Source of the DNA: Coffea arabica
Taxonomy: Eukaryota; Streptophyta; Magnoliopsida; Gentianales; Rubiaceae
Assembly: GCF_036785885.1 (NCBI RefSeq)
Contig: NC_092317.1
Location: forward strand, 7,752,501 to 7,816,500
DNA length: 64,000 nt
Direction of reading: 5' to 3'
A program made the translations under genes and the position numbers. Within the stretch, counting starts at the first letter, position 1. Each line of letters starts with the position of its first letter. This document shows, in pieces, positions 1 through 10,899 of the stretch. Below the pieces are notes generated by a model. It was not told the DNA's origin, ran no database searches, and saw only the letters and a program-made list of their open reading frames with translations.

Positions 1-1195
1 AGACCCTCTTCTTGCTAAAGAAATCTTCGACTTAGCTTCTCGTCAGCCCAATTTTCATCACTCGTACGCGGCATGGCATGTCCTCATCCTCAAACTCGGC
101 CGCTCTGGCCACTTCTCTCTCATGCAGTCCCTTCTCTCCTCCTTCAAATCTCAGAATTATTCCATTTCTCCTTCTCTCTTCTCCCAAATTATCAAAATTT
201 ATGGTGATGCTGGGCTGCCTGACGAAGCCCTGAAAGCATTTTACTTGATTCTCAAGTTTAATATCAAGCCTCTTCCCAAACACCTCAATCGCATTCTTGA
301 AATTCTTGTCACTCGCCGTAACTTCCTCAGCCCTGCTTTGGACCTGTTTAAATCTGCTCAGAGATACGGGGTCTCTCCAGATACCAAGTCTTACAACATT
401 TTGATGCGTGCTTTTTGCCTGAATGATGACTTGAGTGTTGCATATTCCCTGTTCAATCAAATGTCCAAAAGAGATGTTGTTCCTGATGTAGAGTCATATA
501 GGATTTTGATTCAGGGGTTCTGTAGGAAGAGTCAGGTTAATAAGGCTGTTGAATTATTGGAAGATATGTTGAACAAAGGATTTGTTCCTGATGCTCTAAG
601 CTATTCTACTCTTTTGAATCGTTTGTGCAGGAAACAGATGCTCAAGGAGGCTTATAAGCTTCTATGCAGAATGAAAATTAAGGGATGCGATCCTGATCTT
701 GTTCATTACAATACTATTGTTTTGGGGTTTTGTAGGGAAGGCCGTGCTTTTGATGCTTGTAAGGTTCTTGAAGATATGCGATCCAATGGGTGCTTGCCAA
801 ATTTGGTGTCTTACCGAACATTAGTTGGGGGTTTATGCAGTCAGGGCTTGTATGATGAGGCCAAATCATATATGGGGGAGATGTTTTTGCAGGGATTTTC
901 TCCACATTACTCAATAGTACATTTGTTAGTTAAGGGATTTTGTAATATAGGCAAGTTTGAGGAAGCTTGTGCAGTTTTGGAGGAGGTATTGAGGCATGGG
1001 GTAGCTCCACATATAGACACTTGGATGGAAATGTTACCTAGAATTGCTGAGGTGGATGACCCTCAAAGTATGGGCAATACCTTGAATCAAGTTTTGAAGA
1101 TGGAGATAAAACCTGACACAAGACTTGTCGATGCTGGTGCTGCTCTGGGTGAATACCTGGTTAAGAAAATAGGACATCGATCAACCAAGATATGA
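1..1195 (+). CDS. PPR protein, At4g01400-like (5' end outside window)
   Basis: P-class pentatricopeptide repeat protein, expected to bind organellar RNA, most likely in mitochondria. The frame is open from base 2, so about 397 C-terminal residues are visible and the true start lies upstream. The internal ATG at 122 is unlikely to be the start, because the residues before it (…AKEIFDLASRQPNF…LILKLGRSGHF) are typical of the family N-terminus. About eight 35-residue repeats follow, with the usual signatures (SYNILMRAFC, SYRILIQGFCRK, HYNTIVLGFCREG, SYRTLVGGLC). No intron is visible, as is normal for this class. The repeat order and C-terminal tail resemble what I recall of Arabidopsis At4g01400. 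The stop is TGA at 1193-1195. The assignment to the PPR family is certain; the orthologue is from memory. Confidence 0.93.
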   Translation, partial: DPLLAKEIFDLASRQPNFHHSYAAWHVLILKLGRSGHFSLMQSLLSSFKSQNYSISPSLFSQIIKIYGDAGLPDEALKAFYLILKFNIKPLPKHLNRILEILVTRRNFLSPALDLFKSAQRYGVSPDTKSYNILMRAFCLNDDLSVAYSLFNQMSKRDVVPDVESYRILIQGFCRKSQVNKAVELLEDMLNKGFVPDALSYSTLLNRLCRKQMLKEAYKLLCRMKIKGCDPDLVHYNTIVLGFCREGRAFDACKVLEDMRSNGCLPNLVSYRTLVGGLCSQGLYDEAKSYMGEMFLQGFSPHYSIVHLLVKGFCNIGKFEEACAVLEEVLRHGVAPHIDTWMEMLPRIAEVDDPQSMGNTLNQVLKMEIKPDTRLVDAGAALGEYLVKKIGHRSTKI

Positions 1196-2896
1196 TCTTC
1201 TTCTTCAGAATCAATGGATTGATCAAAATGTGTCAACTGAACATGAGGAAAGCTGCAGTTTTTCGTCACGGATGAGTACCTATTACAACTCAGCGCTGTC
1301 ATTTTGTTATCTGAGTGTACCATGATAACTACAATTTGTGGTTGGTGGGCTATTGCTTTTTCCCAATGTGCCCATTATGATCTAATGGAGGGTGGTATTT
1401 CCACGACCAGAAGCCTAGGAGCCTCAGTGCTGCAATTGCCGTTGACAGACATGCTAGTACATCATCAGTTGTTGCGATTGCAGGATTTCGCAGATATTGG
1501 AAGAGATTAAGCAACTGCCTCTGGAATTGTTGTTCAAGGAATGTGATGCTTCATTACCAGCAAAGCCTAATAGCACAACTGCTTACGTCTGTTATAGGGA
1601 GCGATAGCAGCTGCTACATGGGAATGCTTCTTTCCAAATAGCCTGCTATGAGCTTAGTTCTGTCAAATAAATTCAACGTATCTTGAGTGCATGGCCATTT
1701 TCATGACCTGCATGGAATCTATTTTGGTGTCCAACAAAGAAGAGGACTAAGAACTATGGGTGGTCAAAACCCAGGAAAAAGGAAGCAGAGCAAAGGTCGG
1801 AAGGGCGCACTACTTGATGAACACTTTTTGGCTTCCCATCTTGCATTTTTCCTTCGAGATTAATTTTGATTTGCCTTTTGTTTCCTTTTTAAGACGATAC
1901 GGACCCTTATCATGAGGACACCAAGACTATAATATGATCTTGGTAATTTTACTTCAGAACTACTTTCCTTCACCTAGAATTTATATGGATGATTTAGCTT
2001 TGCCAATATCAGATAGTAGGTCAATTTTAATCTGTCTATGCTGGTATACATCTTTAATACAATTTAGCTTGTAATATTGTGATGTAAGAAAGGCACCCTA
2101 CAGGTTTACCATTAAACTACGAAACTTCTACAAAATATGGTGTCAGAACTGCAACTTTAAGCGCATCAAAGTATAATTCTTAAATAGCACGACTTCTATA
2201 TAGTCAAAACTAAACCTTTTCACCAGAAATGGTGAAGAAATGGTGAAGCAGAAGCCATAGATTAGTTCATCTCCTATTGTTTCAACAGCTAGGATTTGCA
2301 AGAGCATCCGTAGCCCATTTTGCTTCTTGAAATTACAAACTGATTATGAAGGCCCTTGCTTCTTGAAATTACAAACTGATTATGAAGGCCCTTGAAAGGG
2401 TGACAATCCATTGAAGAGAACTAATCCTCCAATGCCAGCTAAACTAGGCATCCTATGTCACATACTGCTTTCAAATTATGCTGGTCCGTGAATAATAATA
2501 GGTGACTTTTTAAGTGCTACCGTTTCAGCCTCTGCCACTCAATTCAGCATAGTGTGATTTAAGACCACCTAACTTTGGCTTCTCGAGGCAGGGTCAATAA
2601 CTCATTCAACTTCTTAGGTAAGGGATTGGCATGCGCAGCAAATCCTATGATCTTTCACTTATTATAAAGCCACAACCATGTTATCTGTCAGACTGCTCTC
2701 ACATCAGGAATCAGGATTAGTACTTGATCCCTCTTAATCATTTCAAGATCCATGTAGTAATTCAGCCAAGCAATCAGTCAAAGATCAAGCCTCAGAAAGC
2801 AAGGAACAAATCTTAGATTTCCCAAGGATCCAGGGTTCTGCCAAAAATCCCGACAACAACCTGCTGATTAGCCACATGCCAGTGTGTATTGAGAGC
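1196..2896. other. Intergenic spacer between two PPR genes, no gene seen
   Basis: This holds the 3' flank of the upstream PPR gene and the 3' flank of the convergent PPR gene. Short open frames here lack family resemblance and codon structure. The only distinct structure is the exact 36-bp tandem duplication at 2320-2391. Confidence 0.6.
2320..2391. repeat. Exact 36-bp tandem duplication
   Basis: Two identical head-to-tail 36-bp units, 2320-2355 and 2356-2391, each beginning TTGCTTCTTG and ending GAAGGCCC. Identity of the copies implies a recent duplication, probably by replication slippage or end joining. Confidence 0.95.
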
Positions 2897-4657
2897 TTAT
2901 TTCCCTCTCAACCTCATGCTCTTCCGCTTCTGATTCAGTGCAAAACGTCGTGCCATAGCAGGGTTGTAGAATTTCCTCATATACTCTGATAGCCTGTGAA
3001 TAGCTTGAAGATCACCAACCGCAGAGAGCTTCTTGAGAAAAGAATCAAATGTTCTGAATGGCAATTTCATTCCCCTTTTTACAACTTCTTCCAAAAGAAA
3101 GCATGCATCTTGCATGTTGTTAGAATCAAAAAGTCCTTCAATCATCACACAGTATGAATCAATGTCACGCTTACAACCCCTTTGATCCATCTCATGCCAA
3201 GTCTCAAAGGCTCCATCAATGTCACCCATCCGGAAAAACATTAAAATTAGCATATTAAAAGTCTGTACACTGGGAACACAACCCACGTTGATCATATTTT
3301 CATAAAGCCTAATTGCTTCTTTACTATCTTTATTGTCACAAAGAACCTTAAGAAAACAATTGTAAGTGACAATATCTGGAGGAAAACCCCCATTTCCCAT
3401 TTCTTCCAGAAATTTATAAGCTGCCTCAATCTTTCCTCCCAAAAACATGCCTTCAATGACTTCCTTGTACGTGGAGACATCTGGAAGGCATCCACTGTCT
3501 ATCATTTCCCTAACAACTTTAAAGCATTCCTCCATTCTATCGCTCTGGATAAGGGCCACAATGAGGATCGAGTAAGTTTTTGCAGTGGGAGAAGACATAG
3601 TTGTACCTTTTGTTCTCATGAATTCCAAAAGTTCAGTAGCCTCTGTCAGCATCCCTGCTCTGCAAAATGTATCCATGGCTGCAATATACGTAAAGCTATC
3701 AGGAGTATGCCCCATTTTAATCATTTCATCAAGTATGTTCATTCCCCTACTAGGATTTCTGACCCTGCACCATCCGAAGAACAAAGTGTTATATGTGTCA
3801 GCATTAGGTTTGATTTTACTTTTCACCCTCCTAAACATGGCTTCAGCATCCTCAACAAGACTACACTTACACAAAGCATCCAAAAGCAAATTAAAAGCGT
3901 TGATTTCCGGCTGTGTCTTCACTCTAATCTTTTTCTTCCTAGCAAATTTCTGAAGATGGGTCAAATATTTCTCAGTGTATTGCCTCAACATATTCAACAA
4001 CACTTCAACAGGAACTGAATTCTTGTTGTTCCTCTTCATGTACTCTAGCATATCACAAACAATTCGAAACTGTTTGACCTTATATTTTGTACTTGATAAT
4101 ATATCCATCATCTCATTATATGCCTGAGGCTCGTGACTATAATGCTCCTGATGCCCGGCCCATGTAAAGAACCTAAAGGCTGTCTTCTCCTCATAACGAA
4201 GCCTATGCAACACCTCTACAACCATTGGAGTTGTCAGTTTGACACATGCTCTATCAAGAGCTTCCTCCATTTTAAACTCTGGTTTTGAATAATCTACCAC
4301 TATTTTGTGCAACTTATCAGCAAAATTACCATCATCATCATTCATTTCTGTCACGGCAACATTTTCCAAAGTACAGAGCTGCCTAAACTGTCCTCCGAGA
4401 AGAATAGACAACTTCACATACGCTGAGAAATGATCAACAAAATCGGATCCCCCGCTGGAACAGATAAATGGGCTAGAAAGTGAAGCATGATGAACTGGAA
4501 AAAAGGGTGATACAGAAACTCTTTTATACCCGCGAAAAGAGATGAATTCAGAAAACAAATAGGGACAACGGATGAAGGGTTGTGATGAGCATACATCTTT
4601 GAAGCATCTATGACTTCTACATGATGTTAATGAAGTAGTTAACAGTTTTCGCCACAT
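2897..4657 (-). CDS. PPR protein, At1g73400-like, probably mitochondrial
   Basis: Intronless 586-residue P-class pentatricopeptide repeat protein. The first 60 or so residues are rich in Ser, Arg and aromatic residues with few acidic ones, which fits an organelle targeting peptide. A region matching the family pre-repeat segment (FRFFTWAGHQEHYSHEPQAY) starts near residue 165. About eight repeats follow, for example AFNLLLDALCKC, TYNTLFFGWCRV, TYIAAMDTFCRAG, TYNCFLKVLCDN and TFNMLILMFFRMG. The C-terminus is basic. Start chosen at the ATG at 4657, the first in frame and followed by the targeting-like segment. It faces NAA40 head to head across about 540 bp. PPR proteins of this type process, stabilise or edit organelle RNAs; the target here is unknown. 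Similarity to At1g73400 is from memory. Confidence 0.93.
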   Translation of the reverse strand: MWRKLLTTSLTSCRSHRCFKDVCSSQPFIRCPYLFSEFISFRGYKRVSVSPFFPVHHASLSSPFICSSGGSDFVDHFSAYVKLSILLGGQFRQLCTLENVAVTEMNDDDGNFADKLHKIVVDYSKPEFKMEEALDRACVKLTTPMVVEVLHRLRYEEKTAFRFFTWAGHQEHYSHEPQAYNEMMDILSSTKYKVKQFRIVCDMLEYMKRNNKNSVPVEVLLNMLRQYTEKYLTHLQKFARKKKIRVKTQPEINAFNLLLDALCKCSLVEDAEAMFRRVKSKIKPNADTYNTLFFGWCRVRNPSRGMNILDEMIKMGHTPDSFTYIAAMDTFCRAGMLTEATELLEFMRTKGTTMSSPTAKTYSILIVALIQSDRMEECFKVVREMIDSGCLPDVSTYKEVIEGMFLGGKIEAAYKFLEEMGNGGFPPDIVTYNCFLKVLCDNKDSKEAIRLYENMINVGCVPSVQTFNMLILMFFRMGDIDGAFETWHEMDQRGCKRDIDSYCVMIEGLFDSNNMQDACFLLEEVVKRGMKLPFRTFDSFLKKLSAVGDLQAIHRLSEYMRKFYNPAMARRFALNQKRKSMRLRGK

Positions 4658-5194
4658 TGGAGAAAAATAACAAGGAACGTGACTAAAAGTTCTTGATACA
4701 GGTAAAAAGTTTCAACATGTACCATATAAATGGAGAACAAGGGAAGAGTCAAGGTAGAATAGACCAGTATTTGTCACTGAGACAAATTATCAAACAACTA
4801 GTAAGCTATTCTAACATCACACCTGAAGATACTCTTGGCAGGGTATATCTTGCAACCTCGGAGTAAATTGGAGTGTTCCAGAGTGTTGGGAAAGTGGGAA
4901 AGGGTCCAAGAATGATATCCGAGTCCGGACTGCCCTGTTCGCGGTCTAGGAGCTCAACAAAGAGGAGACGACGGAGGCTAATTGCTCAAGAGAAAGTCTT
5001 CAAAATTGCTATACATCAAGGGTACTTATGACTACTGGCTGAACTCTAAGGGTACTCGTGAAATTTCACCTAATAGTCGGGCTCTATGTGACAATTGCCA
5101 AAGCAAAATAAAAATAAAAATAAAACTGCAGGCAAAATAAATACTGGAGCAGTGATGGAGAGAAGCAGCGGCTATTGGAGCCTGGAGGAAAGCT
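4658..5194. promoter_or_regulatory. Shared divergent promoter region of PPR gene and NAA40
   Basis: A 537-bp gap separates the start codons of two divergently oriented genes, so it must hold both 5' UTRs and both promoters. I see no convincing TATA box for either direction. A short upstream ATG at 5155 on the + strand opens a 16-codon frame that closes just after the NAA40 start codon and overlaps it, which could lower NAA40 translation. Confidence 0.55.
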
Positions 5195-7655
5195 ATGGAG
5201 GCTGAGGAAAACGAACCCACAAGCCAAAGAACAAAAAGGGTCAGAAGGCAAGAGGTAAAACTTCCAACTTTTAATCCAAGAAAGAGCCCACAAAAGAAAG
5301 TTATGCATACTAATTGTGGGTTTTGTTCTTGACTGGGATTTATGAAGGCAGATATTGGAAAAAAAGAAGGCTGCGGATGACATAATCAGAGCTGCTTCTT
5401 CACAAAAGGATCATCTTTCTTCGTTTCCCCAGTATCGCCATTATCGCACAAATGGTTGGTTAGTTTTTTTTTTCCCCTGTTTATGCAAAGATTCCTTTTT
5501 TAATCTTCAATGTAGATTCTTCGAAAAATTCATCATATTTTCTAACAAATTCTATCTTTCAGCATTGAAATTGAGTACACATTGATGATCATTTGAATCT
5601 CTTTTCATAGCAGAAGCTTTATTTGGTTGTCCCTTTTGTTTCATTCTCTTGGCAAGTAGGTGATGACAATGCAATAATTGTTTCTGGTTCATTGTCTTAG
5701 CTAGTTTTTCTACTTCTTTTTCCCCCCTTTTTATAGATCAATATTATATGAAATTCAATATTTTGGTACTTAGGACTGTCTGTGTACTTGGGGTCTGGAC
5801 TTGGGGATAAGCTCTCATTCCATCTGAAGCAGTACATACAGAAACTTCTCAAGGTAAATGAAGGGACGACGCTCTAACTAGTTCATTCTCAAAGAGAATG
5901 AAGGAAAGATGGAATCTTGTTCTGTTTCCTCTTCATTTTTTAGATCTTATCTTGCAGGTAAACATGGAGGGACCATATGGATCAGAGTGGCCGACGGAAG
6001 AGAAAGTGAAGCGGAAGGAAATGGTTGCTCCAGAAGCACGTTATATATTTGTATATGAGGATACAAATGTAGATGGTAGTCAAATTTCTTCCATGCCAGA
6101 GAATGAGAAGAGTTCAAGTCATACAGATGCAATTGTTGGATTTGTACATTACCGATTTATTATGGAGGAAGAAGTACCAGTTCTTTATGTGTATGAATTA
6201 CAGCTCGAAAGTCGTGTTCAGGGAAAGGGACTTGGGAAGTTTTTGATGGATCTAGTTGAGCGAATTGCCATCAAGGTACTTTATGTCCCTTTTCTAACCT
6301 TTTCTGTATTCTCAAAGCATTTCAAATCTTCATAGCATACAAATTCTGCAAATTTTAAAATAGAAAAGGTCCTGCTGAAAATGAAGTCAAGCATAACTTT
6401 GTATGCCTCAGGAAAAAAATATAAAATCAAAAATAGGAAAAGAACTTAGCTGTTTCACACATATGACAAGATATTCTGGCTGTGAGTGTAACTTATTATA
6501 GTGTTTAAAGTTGTTTATACTTGCTGTTAGTGTCTAACTCATGATCTGGGTTTTGCAGAACAGAGTGGGTGCTGTGATGCTTACTGTACAAAAGAAAAAC
6601 TTATTAGCAATGAACTTTTATATGGCTAAACTTGGGTAAGCTTGAATGCCCTTTTCCAGTTTTGTTCTCATCTTGCATTTCCAAGGAGGCAAGCTTGATA
6701 CCGATTAATCTGCTACTCGTATATTTAAGAAAAGAATCAGTGGAAGGCTTTCTCTCATGACATTTTGCTTATGTAGAACATGTAATCAGGCTACGGGCAA
6801 TGGAAAGAACAAATTGAAGCTTAATTCATGTTTTCACGTGCATGAAAATGTTTGAATTGGCAGAATAGCCACTCCTGGGACTGTTGGAAAACTTTTATTT
6901 GTTTATTTATTTTTGTTTCTATTCCTGTTGGAAGATTTTTATTAGCTACAGCTGGCATTTTGTGTTTCCTTTGCTCTTTAAAACTACTTTGTAACCACAT
7001 AAACTTTGTTAACTTGAAGAACCTTTGTATTGTGGAAGGTGTTTTCGATCTTCACCTGCCCTGTAGTTCATTTTTGGTGCATGAATTTTGCGGTTTTCAT
7101 TGACATTTCTATAATTCTTATGAAAAAAATCACCACCTTCCAACTTTAACAACATAACTCTTGAGGAGCTAAGTTAGTCTTTTATTCTTCTCAACTCTTA
7201 TAACTTCTTTTAGATAAGTGGAACAATGTAAACGCAAGCATTTGTAACTAGAAAAATCTAAAGGAAACTAGCATATCGTTCTTCTCTAAGAAAAAGTACA
7301 GTTATCAAAGTTTCTAGCAGCTTTATACTCCTTATTTCTTGGTTTTTCCAATGGTCAAAGGTTATATTCTTTCATATATCTCTTCTTACAGCTAAAGAAT
7401 TCATTCTTTGGTGTTGGCATGACCAGGTACATTGTGTCTGCTATTTCACCATCGAGAGTCTATCCATTGGTATGTGCTCTTTCAGCTTACCTGCAATCTA
7501 TTGTTCACTTTACATTCTAATACCCTCCTTTGATGCAGACAGGATTAGAGACAAGTTATGAGATTCTTTGTAAAGCATTTGAAGCTAAATCTGCATTTGA
7601 GGTTCGTACTTTCTCCCTAGCCATATGCTGTCTCAAGCAATGCTGTAGAATATAA
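5195..7655 (+). CDS. NAA40: N-alpha-acetyltransferase 40 (histone H4/H2A N-terminal acetyltransferase)
   Basis: GNAT enzyme that acetylates the N-terminal alpha-amine of histones H4 and H2A. Exons: 5195-5254, 5352-5454, 5774-5853, 5958-6275, 6559-6635, 7427-7469, 7539 onward. All junctions are GT-AG and in phase. Exon 1 gives a short basic N-terminus (MEAEENEPTSQRTKRVRRQE). Then come the NAA40-specific AASSQKDHLSSFP and NMEGPYGSEWPTEEKVKR segments, the strand VLYVYELQL, the acetyl-CoA loop VQGKGLG, and NLLAMNFYMAKLGY. The end is uncertain. Reading on from exon 7 gives a stop at 7653-7655 (265 aa); a donor at 7602 could instead join to a later exon, for instance near 7864. The upstream ATG at 5155 is out of frame and hits a stop, so 5195 is the start. 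Confidence 0.9.
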
Positions 7656-9605
7656 CTTATGGGTTCTGCTTGAGAGATAGTGAAGCATTCTATTCTGAAG
7701 CAAGTGTATTTTTGCATTTAAACATGTGAACAAGGGTTAAGGTTGGTGTAGTTAATTCTTCGTCAACTTCTGTTTCCTTGGTGTTTCTGAAAGACCACAA
7801 ATTCGATTTAGCATATGTTAATGGCATTAGCTTTTGTTTTAATCTCGACACATCTTTCTCTAGGATAGAGATTGCAAGCTTAATTGTGACCCAGTTGCAC
7901 TTAAATCATGGTTGAACATTGAATTATCTCAATTTAAGCCCGCTGTCCACTTGTAACCAATTTTTGTTCGTTCCATGAAGGAGAGCCAATGACTAGAGTG
8001 ACAGCTTGACTGGAATTCCTTCAAGTTGCCTTGTTCTTTGTATCAAAGTTTCAACCTCATTCCTGATGGAAGATGAGAGGTTTGTCTAGAGGAAGCATGA
8101 AAAGTGCAATCTTCAGACAAGGAATTTATATCTCTTATAGGTCCATTTTAGTTTCTGCGTTTAGCAAAAGTGTATCATAATGTTATCAGAATTAGCTTTT
8201 GTGTATCTTAGGGACATTTCAATGTTGTCCTCCTAGGTAATTTAAGGTTTTTGGCTCTGGATTAAACTTGAGACTGCATTATTCTATTACTGAGGGATCA
8301 GAAGATGAAAAAGCTATTGGAAAAGCATTGTTACAGCTCATTCTCATTTCTCCCGGAATCTTGACTTCTAGTAATAAGCAATTTGGATGCATTTGTTTGA
8401 TGACCACCAGTCCTGCTAACCGCACAAGGGCTGGAAATCTCCTTTGTTAAATCTTCCCATTTTAGTTAACTTCACAATTTTATGCTCAAATTTCTAGAGC
8501 ATGTTGCAGTCTTTGGTGAAAACAAAACTCGGTTTTACCTTCTACCATTCAACCAGCAAGATTCTAGGTGGGCTTAGTTAGATTTATTAAGAAATTGGAT
8601 GAGATATGCAACAAGGAACTGATCAATGTGTATCTGAAGTTTAACAATTAAATTGATTCTTTAAAGAGTTTATGTATGATACAATCTTTTTTTTAAGAAC
8701 ATGGTGACATTTTCAGCGTCTTTCACTGATAGTTACATCATCTCGCCATCTTTCAAATGCAAATTGTACAATTCGATATCATCAAGAGGGATATTCGTTG
8801 TCTTGTACCATTTTTGTGCTCTAATATATAATGTATCACTATTTCCAACTATAGACAAGCTTAAATACAATAGCAAATTGACACAAAAACTTTTACGAGG
8901 TGCTTCATCATACATAATTACATAGTGCTTTTTTGGCAAAAAAAAAGAACATTATTGGTCCGGGTAAATGTAAATATGTGCTCGTGCTAACCGCAAATGT
9001 TACCTATGGGTTAGACAATCCAACGAGGAACCCCTGGTTCAGAAATACAAGATACTGGCGTGCGAAACTCTACAGGAATCTTGCCCAGACAACCCCAAGG
9101 CAATAGATATAAGAGCCATTTTGCCAAAAGAAAAACCAGGAATGCCAAATGCATGCGCAGACCATGGCAAGTTGCTGCAGTGCAGAACATAACAACAGAA
9201 GCCACAGTTATAAGATAAGAATCTACAGAAACTGAAAATTCCCAAGAAGAAACAGACATTTTTCTACATCCTTTTCAGCAGAGTGTTATACGATGTATGC
9301 TACAAATGGAAGCAGGTTTTTGAAGAATTCTTCCAAAACCCGATGGCCAGGCAAAGCAGATACATGGGTTTTCATCTGCCCAACACAAATCAATTTTCTC
9401 AGCCTTGAACTCTTCCCAAGGCAAAGCAAGTAATTAATGTCGAGCAATACTTGCAATATCACTACAGGGATTTTGGGACAAGTGAAAATCATAATTCACA
9501 TGTCAAATTCAGATATCCTGACCTAAAGATGCAATTTTATTAAGGTTTTATTCGCCTGCTTCACGGCACATCATCAATGAGCAAAGTTCCAAGAATGCTC
9601 ATTGG
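7656..9605. other. Spacer between NAA40 and lipase gene (convergent 3' ends)
   Basis: About 1.95 kb of AT-rich sequence. It probably contains the NAA40 3' UTR or last alternative exon, and the 3' UTR of the minus-strand lipase gene near 9000-9605. Open frames around 8268-8450 and 8733-8939 match nothing I recognise. No mobile element ends were seen. Confidence 0.5.
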
Positions 9606-10859
9606 TCAGGTGCTAGAACTCCACCTCAACCTACATCTTTGGTTCAACCATTCAATTATTTCCTCCACAATTTCTTGTCTTTCAGGTTCAAAGAGCAGAT
9701 CATGTAAAAGCCCTTCTATAAGCCTGATAGTTTTGTCATTTGAGGAGGCCTCCTCATAAAGTTTCCGAGATGCTGCTGGATCAGTGACTCCATCAGCACT
9801 GCCATGAAGAACTAAAAATGGCACTGTCAACTTCTTCAAGTTCTGTTGTAGATAGGCCGTAATCCGTAATATTTCATAGCCAGTTCTTACCCTGATAGAT
9901 CCTGTAAACACTAGAGGATCGGAGTACTTGGCAACTAATGCCTCTGGATCTCTAGAAACTACAGTACCCGTTTTATTTGCTGCACTGAACTGATATCTTG
10001 GCAATAAGAAGGAAAAAATAGGAGCAAGTACCTATTATAATGAAAATAGGTCAAGTCACCTTATACCAATTGATGGCGATAAATACATTTTAAATTGATG
10101 AATAGTTCCTAAAGCAAATAATCTGTAGCATATAATTCTGCATGCGTAAATGGTTGAAATTAGGAAGAAAATGTCTATCAACAGAGAAATGGTCCTTACT
10201 GCAAAAATTGGATGGGAAGGTTGAACTCCAACAGCAGGTGAAGTGACAACTACTCCTGCAATGTGAGCTTTAACCTCTGGATCCAGTACTGCCTAAAGTT
10301 GATGAAAACAAGAATCATTAAAAATGAGAGGTACACATAAGAGTGTTTTACAACGAAGGTGCCATTCTAACATCACCTTAAGAACAATGGCTGCACCAGT
10401 CGAGTGTCCAAAGCAAAAGCATGGAAGACCTGGATTTTCGGCTAGAACCTTCCTAATAAATGATTTCTGAATGAAATAGAATGAAGATCAGTCAATATAA
10501 ATGTGCAAACATCATAGAAAAATAGACTTCAATCCCTATATTGTGAATAATGTTCAAAGCATACCATATCATGAACAGCATCACTAAGCGAATGAACATA
10601 AGCATGAAGTCCATCACTTCCACCATGTCCTACAGTAAACATAAAGATATAATCAAATGGAAAAACCTACTTCTCGTTCTAAACAGAAAACAGAAAACCG
10701 CATGGCAAATTTTTGGGTATAGCATTTCAGGAGTCCTGGCATTAATAGGCTAAACTCTATCATATGACGTCCCTATCAGACAGAAAGTGAAACACAAAAG
10801 GAAAATTTAACAGCATCCTAAATGTTATAGCGCAAGTAAAAGAACACACACAGCACAAT

Positions 10860-10899
<40 letters not shown>

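Noticed and set aside
8733-8939. Open frame on the minus strand with a protein-like ending (YIRAQKWYKTTNIP)
   Set aside because: Single short frame in AT-rich DNA, with no recognisable family, splice context or composition change.
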